This document shows positions 1 to 8,424 of a stretch of DNA of 64,000 nucleotides, in pieces. Where the stretch lies: positions 59,869 to 123,868 of the forward strand of contig NZ_FMUJ01000002.1 in assembly GCF_900100965.1 (NCBI RefSeq), in the 5' to 3' direction. The notes beneath the pieces are model-generated. The model was not told the origin of the DNA. It saw nothing but the letters and a program-made list of their open reading frames with translations, and made no database searches. Each line of letters opens with the position of its first letter. Position 1 is the stretch's first letter. This stretch comes from Variovorax sp. EL159 (GTDB lineage Bacteria; Pseudomonadota; Gammaproteobacteria; Burkholderiales; Burkholderiaceae_C). The position numbers were made by a program, and so were the translations under genes.

Positions 1-129
1 CTCGTCACTGCGGCTGATCGCGCACCCGTCGTTGTTGCTCAGGACGACGACCGGCCGGCCCCGCAAGCTCGGCTTGAAAACCCGCTCGCAGGACACGTAG
101 AAATTGTTGCCGTCGATCAGCGCGAGCAT
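1..129 (-). CDS. umuC: DNA polymerase V catalytic subunit UmuC (N-terminal part only)
   Basis: The reverse strand encodes the first 43 residues of a Y-family polymerase; the remainder lies outside the window. The visible start matches UmuC: an aspartate in the [16 protein letters not shown] motif (first metal-binding acid plus the steric-gate region), then [12 protein letters not shown]. UmuC is the error-prone translesion polymerase that acts with cleaved UmuD. Its ATG (127-129) overlaps the umuD stop codon as ATGA, so the two are translationally coupled and share the SOS promoter upstream of umuD. Confidence 0.93.
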   Translation of the reverse strand, partial: MLALIDGNNFYVSCERVFKPSLRGRPVVVLSNNDGCAISRSDE

Positions 130-569
130 CACGTCTGGAACTGCTTGATGCAGCTCGTCACCACGCCCCATACCTCGACGACCTGGCCATCGGAAGGCGT
201 GATGTCGGGGTACGTGGGGTTGCCTGCCTTGAGCTTCAGTCGGCCGGCGCGTAGGTGCAGCTGCTTGACGGCGAAGTCCCCGTCCACGACAGCGACCACG
301 ATCTGGCCGTGCCGCGGCTTGATGGCCCGATTGACCACCAGCAGGTCGCCATCCTCGATGCCGAGCTCGCGCATGCTGTCGCCGGCGACGCGGAGAAAGA
401 ACGTGGCCTGGGGGTGCGTCACCAACACCGTGTTCAGGTCGATGCGCTTTACGAGGAAGTCTTCAGCAGGCGAGGGAAAGCCGGCGTGGACTCGCGCGTC
501 CGCAATTGGCAGCATCAGGACTTCGGTGGAAAGAGCCACCGGGACCGATTGCGCCAAAACACTGTTCAT
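129..569 (-). CDS. umuD: SOS mutagenesis protein UmuD, LexA-type autoprotease
   Basis: This 146-residue S24-family protein is cleaved on RecA filaments and then acts as the accessory subunit of polymerase V. The cleavage site is visible as Ala29-Gly30 before FPSPAEDF, the nucleophile as Ser65 in AGDSM and the general base as Lys102 in FAVKQL, with spacing as in E. coli UmuD. The length fits the family. The chosen ATG (567-569) lies inside the LexA box and has no Shine-Dalgarno sequence; the promoter -10 is only a few bases upstream, so the mRNA may be leaderless. The next in-frame ATG, at residue 19, would leave only ten residues before the cleavage site, shorter than usual. It forms an operon with umuC by a 4-base ATGA overlap. 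Confidence 0.95.
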   Translation of the reverse strand: MNSVLAQSVPVALSTEVLMLPIADARVHAGFPSPAEDFLVKRIDLNTVLVTHPQATFFLRVAGDSMRELGIEDGDLLVVNRAIKPRHGQIVVAVVDGDFAVKQLHLRAGRLKLKAGNPTYPDITPSDGQVVEVWGVVTSCIKQFQT

Positions 570-605
570 TCATACAGTATAGGTCGGGCACATCACGAAT
601 GTGTA
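562..605 (-). promoter_or_regulatory. LexA box and SOS promoter of umuDC
   Basis: A perfect LexA operator, CTGT-N8-ACAG, occupies 562-577. On the minus strand a -10 TATACT (576-581) and a weak -35 TACACA (600-605), 18 bases apart, overlap it, so LexA would block polymerase directly. The predicted start of transcription falls at about 569, the A of the umuD ATG. The same operator lies 75 bases upstream of the rightward SRAP gene and may control both directions. Confidence 0.85.
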
Positions 606-652
606 AAACCGATGGCCTACAGCCCGTTGCCGGGCATTTGAAAGGAGCTGCG

Positions 653-1621
653 ATGTGTTTTTCAGCCGAGGTCCGAGCTGATCACGGGGCTTTCCTGCGC
701 CTGTTCCCCAAGTCCAAGATGTCCATCAAGGACTTCCACGATGCCTACTGGAAGCGGAAGTTGAAGCCGATGCTGTTCCCGAAGGCCATGGATGCGCAGT
801 TCGCGCACCCACGGAGTGAAGAGGAGCAGGCGGTCAAGGCGCTGATCGACGAGTTCAACGCCGACCAGGTGATGAAGTACGAGCAGACGCTGTTCAAGCA
901 GCGCGCGCGCCTAGTCGCTGCGGAGCGGGTGCTGCAGGTGAAGCAGACCAAGCAGGCGCTCAACGACCAGCGCATAGCAGGAGAGAAAATCCCGTGGGCA
1001 TTGGCCAAGCTGGAAGACCTGAAGCGGGTCGACCTGAAGCCACGGGACTCGCGCATCTTCCCCGGATGGTATGCGCCCGTGCTGATCGTCGAGAACGACG
1101 AGTGGGTCATCAAGCCGATGCGATACCAATGCCGTCCAGAGGGCAAGCCGGCCTTCTACGACACGAAGTACCCGGGCACCTACAACGCGCGCCGCGACAA
1201 CATCCGGAACTTCTGGAAGGGGCAGTTCGGTAAAACCCACGGGCTGATGATCGTCAACGGCTTCTACGAGAACGTCAAACGGCACGACATGGAGCACCGC
1301 GAGCTGCGACCGGGTGAGGAGCCCGAGAACGTCGTGCTCGAGTTCAGACCGAAGCCGCAGCAGGACATGCTGATCGCCTGCGTCTACTCGCACTGGACAC
1401 CGCCCGAGGGCTCGAACGATGAGGACTTATGGTCCTTCGCCGCGGTGACCGACGACCCGCCGCCAGAGGTGGCCGACGCTGGGCACGACCGCTGCATCAT
1501 TCAACTGCGCCGCGAGAATGTCGAGGCTTGGCTTACGCCGCAAAGTCGCAAGCTGGATCAACTCGATGAGATCCTCGAGGACAAAGAGCGGCCTTACTAC
1601 GAGCATCGGATGGCAGCATGA
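653..1621 (+). CDS. SRAP-family (HMCES/YedK-like) abasic-site DNA-protein crosslink protein, long variant
   Basis: SRAP proteins shield abasic sites in single-stranded DNA by forming a crosslink through Cys2. Here Met1 is followed directly by Cys2 (MCFSAEV). The other conserved positions are recognisable: Asn178 and Arg180 in PGTYNARRDN, Glu206 in NGFYEN and His278 in AGHDRC. The start ATG at 653 has a good AAAGGAG site at 641-647, and an N-terminal Cys2 is obligatory, which rules out the longer open frame upstream. At 322 residues it is about 100 longer than E. coli YedK; the extra stretch (about residues 50-130) is charged and probably helical. It diverges from umuDC across a LexA box, fitting SOS induction. 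Confidence 0.9.
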   Translation: MCFSAEVRADHGAFLRLFPKSKMSIKDFHDAYWKRKLKPMLFPKAMDAQFAHPRSEEEQAVKALIDEFNADQVMKYEQTLFKQRARLVAAERVLQVKQTKQALNDQRIAGEKIPWALAKLEDLKRVDLKPRDSRIFPGWYAPVLIVENDEWVIKPMRYQCRPEGKPAFYDTKYPGTYNARRDNIRNFWKGQFGKTHGLMIVNGFYENVKRHDMEHRELRPGEEPENVVLEFRPKPQQDMLIACVYSHWTPPEGSNDEDLWSFAAVTDDPPPEVADAGHDRCIIQLRRENVEAWLTPQSRKLDQLDEILEDKERPYYEHRMAA

Positions 1622-1917
1622 TCGACATCGTTGCAATTGGAACCCTCCTGTACACCCTCGGAAAGGACTACAAGGAGCGAGGTCAGTGGAAAGACGAAAA
1701 GAAGCTCGTCGACTACAACTGGCCGGATCAATCTGGCTTCAAAGAGAAAGCCGCTGAGCAGGGCTATGAAGTTCGATGGGTTCGGCCGGACAAGGTCGCA
1801 GCACGCGAGCTGGAAGGCTATGACGTCATGCTAGAGCGCGATGCTGAAGCCAAGGTCAGCCGAACGCTGGTGCTCTGGGACGGCAATGTCTTGATGGGGC
1901 GCAAAGTCCAATCGTGA
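1618..1917 (+). CDS. small hypothetical protein coupled to the SRAP gene
   Basis: This 99-residue protein starts with an ATG that overlaps the SRAP stop codon (ATGA), so it is almost certainly co-translated. It is hydrophilic and charged, with a YKERGQWKDEKKLVDYNW-type region and a C-terminal half that looks like an alpha/beta fold (GYEVRWVRPDKVAARELEGY). I recognise no family. The tight coupling and position next to an SOS operator suggest a role in DNA damage tolerance, but that is inference from context. The 174 bases that follow hold no gene I can support. Confidence 0.7.
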   Translation: MIDIVAIGTLLYTLGKDYKERGQWKDEKKLVDYNWPDQSGFKEKAAEQGYEVRWVRPDKVAARELEGYDVMLERDAEAKVSRTLVLWDGNVLMGRKVQS

Positions 1918-2091
1918 TGGCCCATGGGATGGCCTATAGAGAAGGCGAACTCCTCCGAAGCCCGCATGAATGCTAGATTCTTCGGGGACACACTCTCCGC
2001 CAGCGACCTAGTGCTCATGCTGGTTTCTGGGTTGGGGGGGGACCGTCCTTAGGACTTCAGTCGCACAAGACCACCCCTCACGCATCCTCGA

Positions 2092-3537
2092 TCACGCGAC
2101 GCGAGTGACCCTTGCAGGGCTTCGGAGCAAGCTCGCCACGCTCCCCGACAACGCAGCCAAAGCCGCCATCGCCAGCCCCCAGCGCACAGCGCTGTGCGAC
2201 GACAACAGCCCGAACATCAAACTCATCAACAGGCTGCCCAGCGTCAACCCCGTGAGTCGGGCGGTGCCTTGCGCGCCACCGGCCGCGCCGCTGCGCTCCT
2301 TGGGTGCCGAGAGCAGCATGTTCTGGTTGTTCGGTGTCTGAAAGAAGCCGAAGCCCAGGCCGGCGAGGCCGGTGAACAGCGCGATCGGCAAGGTCGCGTT
2401 GCCGTGCAGCGGCCACAGGGCGCACAGGGCCAGGCCACTCGCGAAACACGCGCTTCCGGCCGCGCACAGCCAGGCGCTCGGCACGCGTTGGGCCAGGCGT
2501 GCCGAGAGCGGTGCAGCCAGCATCACCGCCAGCGGCCACGGGGTCATCAAGAGGCCGGCGGTCACCGCGCTTTGGCCGAGTTCGTGCTGGATGTAGAACG
2601 GCAGCGCCACAAGGCTGGCCATCTGGCCGGTGAAGCAGCAGACGGAGGCGATGACCGAGACCCGAAAGGAATGCACGCGCAGCAGGTCGAGCGGGATCAA
2701 CGGCGCCGCCTTCGGCATCTCGCGCCGCACCAAGAGGACCATGCAAACGACCGACATGGCGAGCAACGCACCGCCGTGCAACGGATGCACCACCAGCCGG
2801 TCACTTCCGAGCACGAAGGCGGCGAACATGACCGCGTTGAGCGCGATGCTCCACACATCGATGGGTCGCGCCGAGCGCGGGGGGTTCGGCAACCCCGTGC
2901 AGGCGGCGAGCACAAGGAGACCGATTGGCAGGTTCACCGCAAAGAGCCATGGCCAACTCGCCGCGGAGAGTACGAAAGCGCCAAGGGTGGGGCCCGATGA
3001 GGATGCGGCCGCAACGGCGAGTGCATTCCAGGCGATCGAGCGCGCCAGCAATCGACGCGGATAGGTGAAGCGCAAGAGCGCCAGCCCGAGGGGCATCACG
3101 GCTGCGCTGCCCAGGCCCTGAAGGCACCTCGCGGCCACGAGCCACGGCAGCGACGGGGCCAAGGCGCACAACACCGATGCGGCGGTGAACAGTGCGACAC
3201 CACCGGCGAAAACGCGCCTGTACCCGAACCTCTCTCCGACAGCAGAGGCCGGCAACAGGAACATGACCACGGCCAACTGGTAGGCGGTGATGATCCAGAC
3301 GGCATCGGCGGGCGTCGCTTGCAACTGCTGGGCAATGCCTGGCAGCGCGATGTTGGCGATGGCGCCATCGAGCACCACCAGCACGCCTGCGCCCAAAATC
3401 GCGGCGACGGCTGCGTAGCGTCGCGGCAAGGGCAGGCCGTCGGTGTCTTGAACTGCGTTCGCGTCGTTCACCGCTTGGGGTTCGACAGCGCGCGCAATGA
3501 GGGAAGAAGGGGGCGGTTGAAGCGTTGGTGACAACAT
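2092..3537 (-). CDS. MFS drug efflux transporter, DHA2 (EmrB/QacA-like) family
   Basis: A 481-residue membrane protein with a hydrophilic N-terminal tail of about 40 residues and roughly 14 predicted membrane segments. The MFS motif A appears as GERFGYRR after the second helix, and the opening VVLDGAIANIALPGIAQQL is the typical DHA2 first helix (consensus LDxTIVNVALP). Such pumps export drugs and dyes by proton antiport. It is divergent from a LysR gene with about 140 bases between them, the usual layout for a regulator controlling a neighbouring pump. The substrate cannot be deduced. Confidence 0.85.
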   Translation of the reverse strand: MLSPTLQPPPSSLIARAVEPQAVNDANAVQDTDGLPLPRRYAAVAAILGAGVLVVLDGAIANIALPGIAQQLQATPADAVWIITAYQLAVVMFLLPASAVGERFGYRRVFAGGVALFTAASVLCALAPSLPWLVAARCLQGLGSAAVMPLGLALLRFTYPRRLLARSIAWNALAVAAASSSGPTLGAFVLSAASWPWLFAVNLPIGLLVLAACTGLPNPPRSARPIDVWSIALNAVMFAAFVLGSDRLVVHPLHGGALLAMSVVCMVLLVRREMPKAAPLIPLDLLRVHSFRVSVIASVCCFTGQMASLVALPFYIQHELGQSAVTAGLLMTPWPLAVMLAAPLSARLAQRVPSAWLCAAGSACFASGLALCALWPLHGNATLPIALFTGLAGLGFGFFQTPNNQNMLLSAPKERSGAAGGAQGTARLTGLTLGSLLMSLMFGLLSSHSAVRWGLAMAALAALSGSVASLLRSPARVTRVA

Positions 3538-3677
3538 GATGGGACGACTGGAGGAGGCACGCTGTATCGCGCCAGGTCAGCTTAGGACTGCGCATACGGC
3601 TTGCACAGCGCGCGGCGCGCAACTTGTCCCTGCGTGCGGCGCCTGTCGAAATCCTCGCAGCCGTGCTAGGTTCGGGC

Positions 3678-4604
3678 ATGCCAACAGAAGCCGACCTGAA
3701 CCTGCTGTTCGCGTTGAACGCACTTCTTTCCGAAGGCAGCGTCGCAAAGGCTGCCGAGCGCCTGGGCCTGAGCGAATCGGCGATGAGCCGGGCGCTCGCG
3801 CGGTTGCGGGAATCGACCGGGGACGAGCTCCTCGTGCGCGCGGGCCGCGCCATGGTGCTCACGCCGCATGCACTGGCACTGCGCGACCGCGCCAGGGAGC
3901 TGGTGCGGGAGTCCAGTGCGGTGCTCCAGCCCGCCGGCGCGAGCATGGACCCTCGCGCGCTCCGCCACCTGTTCACCATACGGGCCAACGACGGCTTCAT
4001 CGAGGCCCTTGCGCCTCGGTTGGTGGCTCGCGTCGCGCGCGAAGCGCCCGGCGTTCGCCTGCGCTTCGCGCCCAAGCCCGACAAGGACGTTCGCCCACTG
4101 CGCGAAGGATTGCTCGATCTGGATGTCGGCGTTCTCGGCGAGTCGGGCCCGGAGGTGCGCCTTCAGGCGCTCTTTCGCGACCGATTCATCGCGGTCGTGC
4201 ACCAGGATCATCCTCTGCTCGCCGAACCCGAGATCACCGCCGAGCGCTACGCTGCCTGCGACCACGTGATTACCTCGCGCCACGGCAGGACAGAGGGGCC
4301 GGTGGACGATGCGCTCGCAGCCATGGGCCTGGTGCGTAATGCTTCGGTCGTCGTGCCCAGCTTCAACACCGCCTTGTCGATAGCGGCTGCGACCGATCTG
4401 GTGGCACTGATACCGTCGTCGTACTTCGAACACCTCAGGGCGCGGGGCACGCTGCGCTCGTTTCCGCTACCCATGCCTACGGAGCAGATCACTGTGTCGC
4501 AGATGTGGCACCCGCGTCTTGATCGGGACCCTGCGCATCGGTGGCTGCGCGGGATGGTGCTGGAGGTTTGCAGGCCGCTGAATGAGCAGGAAAGAGTGCC
4601 GTGA
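3678..4604 (+). CDS. LysR-family transcriptional regulator
   Basis: A 308-residue LysR protein. The N-terminal winged helix spans about residues 1-65 (LNLLFALNALLSEGSVAKAAERLGLSESAMSRALARLRE), followed by a periplasmic-binding-like effector domain of NodD/PnbR type. The ATG at 3678 is preferred because LysR proteins start close to the helix; the longer frame from 3624 adds 18 unconserved residues. It probably regulates the divergent efflux gene. The inducer is unknown. Confidence 0.85.
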   Translation: MPTEADLNLLFALNALLSEGSVAKAAERLGLSESAMSRALARLRESTGDELLVRAGRAMVLTPHALALRDRARELVRESSAVLQPAGASMDPRALRHLFTIRANDGFIEALAPRLVARVAREAPGVRLRFAPKPDKDVRPLREGLLDLDVGVLGESGPEVRLQALFRDRFIAVVHQDHPLLAEPEITAERYAACDHVITSRHGRTEGPVDDALAAMGLVRNASVVVPSFNTALSIAAATDLVALIPSSYFEHLRARGTLRSFPLPMPTEQITVSQMWHPRLDRDPAHRWLRGMVLEVCRPLNEQERVP

Positions 4605-4997
4605 TTGGATTCGAGTTGGGGCTTACCGAGATGTTCGGCGAATCTGTTGCCTCGACCTGTTGAATCCGTCGTCGGCCGCTTTCTTCATTGGGGTCGCCGT
4701 CAATAGGCGTCGCGCAAAAGGCGGACGAACGTCGAGAGAGATCGTTGGTTAGCGCCGCCGCATCGGCATCGCGCTACAGCAGCGGGGCCATCAGCACGAA
4801 GACAGCGCTGCAGGCCATGAAAAAGGCGACAGTGGTCGGCATCGAGGCGGTCCCTTCACAGTCTTCCCCCTGGCCTCTACCAGCGCCGAACCGCTGTCGA
4901 GAGGCAGTGTCCACGACGCAGGTGAAGTCGCAGTGAAGTCTGTGCGGGAGTTCTGTGAAACGATACCCGCCGTCCTGTTTCGCGATGCCTTCCTGCG
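4605..4997. other. intergenic stretch with one possible micro-ORF
   Basis: Between the LysR stop and the DUF3224 stop I see no conventional gene. The only candidate is a 22-residue hydrophobic peptide on the minus strand (4774-4842), one membrane segment preceded by GAAGGGA about 8-12 bases upstream of its ATG. It could be a small membrane protein or chance; there is no homology support. Confidence 0.3.
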
Positions 4998-5420
4998 TCA
5001 ATCGGTGCCGTCTGGCAGCGTGAATTCGAACCGGTAGGCGTGCGCACCATCCGCGGCGATGTCGATGGTCATCCGGCCCGTCAGGCCGGTCAGCGTTTCG
5101 GTGCCCGAATCCGGAACGACCGTGATGGACTGCGCCGCCTCGCCGCGTGTTCTTGTCGAGCTGTGCTGCAGCACGAAGCTGCCGCGTCGGCCGTCGAGCG
5201 TGCCGCGCACCGTTTCCATCGCGACGTAGCCGGCCGAGCCGTCGGTCGCGCTGCGAAAAGCTAGCATCTCGCCCGTGCTCGTCGCGTCCAGCGCGCCGTG
5301 GAAGCGCTTGTCGATCGACATGCGCAGCAGGCCGCTTTCGCCAGCCACGCTGCTCGATGGCTGCGGCGCAATCTGGACGTCGAATGGACCGTTGACGGAA
5401 TGAGGAATCATCTTTGGCAT
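4998..5420 (-). CDS. DUF3224 family protein
   Basis: The 140-residue product fits the DUF3224 beta-barrel family: a start around GPFDVQIAPQPS, then SIDKRFHGALDATSTGEML, AGYVAMETVRGTLDGRRGSFVLQHSS and a C-terminal LTGRMTIDI...YRFEFTLP. Family members are small cytoplasmic proteins of unknown function, often next to AraC or DUF genes. Conserved sequence begins near the ATG at 5420, so the longer open frame to 5534 is rejected; a second ATG at 5411 is possible. It is divergent from the AraC gene at 5473, with 52 bases between them, suggesting control by that regulator. Confidence 0.85.
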   Translation of the reverse strand: MPKMIPHSVNGPFDVQIAPQPSSSVAGESGLLRMSIDKRFHGALDATSTGEMLAFRSATDGSAGYVAMETVRGTLDGRRGSFVLQHSSTRTRGEAAQSITVVPDSGTETLTGLTGRMTIDIAADGAHAYRFEFTLPDGTD

Positions 5421-5472
5421 CGTGGAGTGACGTGATCGTTCAAGGTGGGAGTGCATTGAAGCAGCAAGACGC

Positions 5473-6312
5473 ATGACGACGATTGGAAAAACACGACGAC
5501 CGGTTGCCCGCGAGGCGCGCGGGGTTCTGCACACGCTGGCGACTGGCGAATTCGCCCATTGCCGCGACGCTCCACCGCCTGCTCTCGAAGACTGGGTTGA
5601 GCATTTCTGGCGCGTGCGCTGGAACCTCGAAGGACTGCCGCCGCAAGTGCAGGAAACGCTGCCTCACCCGAACGTGCACATCGTCATCGAGCGCGGCTCG
5701 GCACAGGCGTTCGGCATCCACACCCGGCGATGGACGCGCGTGCTCGAAGGCCGCTCTTCGGCCTTCGGCATCAAGCTTCGGCCGGGGGCGTTCCGCGCCT
5801 TCCTGGGCAGTGCCGTCTCGGGGCTGAAAGATTCTTCGCTGCCGATGGAGGCGCTATGGGGGACTGACGCGCGCGAGCTGAACGACATCGTCGACAGCAG
5901 CGGCGAAATGGGTGAAGACACCGACGTAGTCGAACAGGTGTCGCGGTTTCTGATCGCTCGCCTGCCGGCTGTCGATCCGAACGCGCTGCTGGCCGGACGC
6001 ATCGTCGACAGCATCGTGGACGACCGTGAGCTCAAAGGCGCCGGCGAACTCGCCGAACGTTTCGGAATGAGTCTGCGCGCATTGCAGCGGTTGTTCAACG
6101 AGTACGTCGGCATCGGTCCGAAGTGGGTCATCAACCGCTACCGCATGCATGAGGCGATTGCCCGCGTGCAGGCGGGTCAGCCCGTGTCCTGGGTGGCGCT
6201 CGCGCAGGAGCTTGGCTACTTCGACCAGGCGCATTTCATCAGTGACTTTCGCAAGCTGGTCGGCAAGACCCCGGCGGACTACGCACGCGAACTGGACTCT
6301 GCGCCCGGCTGA
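5473..6312 (+). CDS. AraC-family transcriptional regulator
   Basis: A 279-residue regulator. The N-terminal half carries a DUF6597-like sensor region (VEHFWRVRWNLEG, LPHPNVHIVIERG, AFGIKLRPGAFRAFLG). The C-terminal third is an AraC-type double helix-turn-helix (LAERFGMSLRALQRLFNEYVG and VALAQELGYFDQAHFISDFRKLVGKTPADY). It is divergent from the DUF3224 gene and probably controls it and itself. No ligand can be named. Confidence 0.85.
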   Translation: MTTIGKTRRPVAREARGVLHTLATGEFAHCRDAPPPALEDWVEHFWRVRWNLEGLPPQVQETLPHPNVHIVIERGSAQAFGIHTRRWTRVLEGRSSAFGIKLRPGAFRAFLGSAVSGLKDSSLPMEALWGTDARELNDIVDSSGEMGEDTDVVEQVSRFLIARLPAVDPNALLAGRIVDSIVDDRELKGAGELAERFGMSLRALQRLFNEYVGIGPKWVINRYRMHEAIARVQAGQPVSWVALAQELGYFDQAHFISDFRKLVGKTPADYARELDSAPG

Positions 6313-6513
6313 GCCGAAAGAACAGACCTTGGCAGTGAGCATCGATCGGGGCCGATGCCTGCGAAACCGGAGGTGGCATGTTCAACGGCTTCACGCTGGC
6401 GGTTGCGCAGCGGGGCGGCATGGATTGCCAGCTCAATGTGCGAAGAACCGATGTGTACCGAGGTTATTCCTCGGGCGACAGCCATAGAATTTTCTCTTTT
6501 TGGCAGAGGCTCC

Positions 6514-7305
6514 ATGCGTCGTCTTACATGCGCTCTCATCCTGTCGATTTTTTCCGTGCTGGCGTCGACGCAGGCATTCGCTGACGAAAACTCCTGCGCA
6601 GGACCTGGCCCGAAGGGGCCCGATGCCCTCGATGCGGCGCTGGCCGGCACGCCGACCTGCAAGGCGGCCATGGCGATGCTGCGCCAATGTGCCTGGGGCT
6701 CCAGCATGGACACGACGTTCGGCGCCACCGTCGTGAGCAAATGCGAGCAAGAGTTTCTCGGCAAATTGACACCACCAGACCGGCGCGCCTACGACCGTCA
6801 GATGAAGCTCTGCGCCGATCGCTACGCGCATCGAGACGGCACCATGTACATCTCGGCCACCGCGATCTGCCAGGCCGATGTCGCCACCCGCTTCGCCGCC
6901 AAGCAGGAGCGTGTCGACGCCCCGTCCGGCCAGGCGAGCTTCGATTGCGCGAAGGCCAGGACACCCCTCGAAAAGACCATCTGCGCCGACCCGGAAGTGG
7001 GGCGTGCAGACCTGGTGCTTGCCGAGCGCTATACCTCGGCACTCAAGGGCTTGGAGAAGGGTGGAAGTGCCAGGTCGAGCCTGGTCGCCAGTCAGAACAA
7101 CTGGCTGAAATTCGTCAGCCGTAGCTGCCCCCTGGGAGCGGTCGGCGGCACTCCGTCGCCCGCCGCGCGCGCCTGCGTGCTCGCTGCCTTCACGGCGCGG
7201 AGCGCGCAGCTGGAAACCTGCCGCCAGCAAACCGGGGAGAGCCACGACCGGTGCATCAACGATTTTCAGGATCCGCGCGGCGACGGGAAAAAAGCGGCGC
7301 GGTGA
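6514..7305 (+). CDS. secreted LprI-like (DUF1311) protein
   Basis: The 263-residue product begins with a clear Sec signal peptide (MRRLTCALILSIFSVLASTQAFA, cut before DENSC). A Cys-rich middle follows, then a C-terminal lysozyme-inhibitor LprI-like domain (about residues 140-250: SFDCAKARTPLEKTICADPEVGRADLVLAERYTSAL, with paired cysteines). Such domains occur in periplasmic proteins, some of which inhibit lysozyme. The ATG at 6514 follows an AGAGG site; the long upstream open frame is not coding. A weak hairpin (AGCGGG at 7308-7313 with CCCGCT at 7328-7333) lies just after the stop. Confidence 0.75.
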   Translation: MRRLTCALILSIFSVLASTQAFADENSCAGPGPKGPDALDAALAGTPTCKAAMAMLRQCAWGSSMDTTFGATVVSKCEQEFLGKLTPPDRRAYDRQMKLCADRYAHRDGTMYISATAICQADVATRFAAKQERVDAPSGQASFDCAKARTPLEKTICADPEVGRADLVLAERYTSALKGLEKGGSARSSLVASQNNWLKFVSRSCPLGAVGGTPSPAARACVLAAFTARSAQLETCRQQTGESHDRCINDFQDPRGDGKKAAR

Positions 7306-7404
7306 AGAGCGGGGGCTTGCACAAAGGCCCGCTGACGTGCCTCGGCGCCGCAGGGGGGCTGCGCCGCAAGACCACCGCAGAAGTGTGAACACCGCCACAA
7401 GAAT

Positions 7405-7446
7405 TTCACGAAATGTGTGTGCCGCACCAGTGAATGTTCACGAAAT
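7405..7446. promoter_or_regulatory. direct repeat TTCACGAAAT, candidate regulator binding site
   Basis: TTCACGAAAT occurs at 7405-7414 and again at 7437-7446, start-to-start 32 bases, about three helical turns. The first copy is also part of a palindrome (ATTTC-AC-GAAAT). Spaced direct repeats upstream of a winged-helix regulator gene are typical of OmpR/PhoB-type operators, so autoregulation by the next gene is plausible. Confidence 0.4.
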
Positions 7447-7611
7447 CTCGCAATCGGCTCCCATGGATTTCCCGTCTCGGTAACGATTCGCTTCTCTTTC
7501 AATTGCCGTCCCGCGAAGGTTGGTCGTCCTTCAGGTTTCACCCCCGCGACAACGATGCAATCCATTCCTGCCATCGCGGCCTCGGCGCCGCGTTTCATTC
7601 CGAAAGCGATC

Positions 7612-8397
7612 ATGACGACCCCTTCGAGAGATGCGCTGTCCCTGGCGCTTCTCGACAACGAGGAGCCCCGGCGGACGGCCCTTCGTGCAAGGCTCCAGCA
7701 ACTGGGCCATGAATGCGCCGTGTTCGCCAACGCGAGTGAGCTGATCCTGACGCTGAGTCGCGGGCGCCGGTTCGGATTGCTGCTGTCGGTCCCGCAAGAA
7801 GACGCATCGCTCGGCGGCCTGCCCGCGGCCTGTCTGATCCTCGGCATGCCCGTTCTCGTGGTGGTCTCCGGAGGGCAGTGGGGGCCTCTTGCATCGACGG
7901 GCGGAGGCTTCGAGTCCAGCGGCACGCTGGGCGCCGATGTGTCGCGGATGGCGGATGCGGAACTGGACTGGCTGGTCCGTGCGCTGATTCAGCGCACCAG
8001 CACGGCCCCCGCCATCGACTGGCCCGACAGCGCCGAGGTATGGGGCGACTACCACTTCTACGAGAGCAGTCGCAGCGTGCAGTTCAAGGGCCAGGAGATC
8101 AGGCTGCAACCGCGCCAGTTCGGCTTTGCGTTGCAGCTCTTTCGCAATCTCGGCCATGTGATGGGACGAGATCGGCTGTGGCGGGAGCTGTGGCGAATGC
8201 CGGCCCAGCGCGAAGGCAAGCGGGCGCTCGATGCCTGTGCCTCGAACGTGCGCAAGCGGCTCGAGCTGAACGGCGAGAACGGGTTCCTGCTGCGGGCCGT
8301 GTACGGACAGGGCTATCAGCTCATCGAGGTGCAACTGCACAACGCTTCGTCAACAGGCGATGCCGTCAACCCAGGGCTTTGCGACGACAGGCTTTGA
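7612..8397 (+). CDS. OmpR/PhoB-type winged-helix regulator with degenerate receiver
   Basis: A 261-residue protein. The C-terminal domain (about 145-245) is a Trans_reg_C winged helix (WGDYHFYESSRSVQFKGQEI, RQFGFALQLFRNLGHVMGRDRLWRELW, LDACASNVRKRLEL, VYGQGYQL). The N-terminal part resembles a receiver (LSLALLDNEEPRRTALRARLQQLGHE), but the strand that should end in the phospho-acceptor Asp reads RFGLLLSVPQED, so it probably cannot be phosphorylated in the usual way. The start at 7612 is chosen because receiver-like sequence begins there; 7555 is an alternative. No kinase gene is adjacent. Confidence 0.75.
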   Translation: MTTPSRDALSLALLDNEEPRRTALRARLQQLGHECAVFANASELILTLSRGRRFGLLLSVPQEDASLGGLPAACLILGMPVLVVVSGGQWGPLASTGGGFESSGTLGADVSRMADAELDWLVRALIQRTSTAPAIDWPDSAEVWGDYHFYESSRSVQFKGQEIRLQPRQFGFALQLFRNLGHVMGRDRLWRELWRMPAQREGKRALDACASNVRKRLELNGENGFLLRAVYGQGYQLIEVQLHNASSTGDAVNPGLCDDRL

Positions 8398-8424
8398 AGA
8401 TCGGCGCCCGGCCTGAAGAAAGGC

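Noticed and set aside
6378-6584. A 68-codon plus-strand ORF with a strong GGAGGTGGC site before its ATG.
   Set aside because: It overlaps the start and signal peptide of the LprI-like gene in another frame and has no conserved features. The good ribosome site may be chance.
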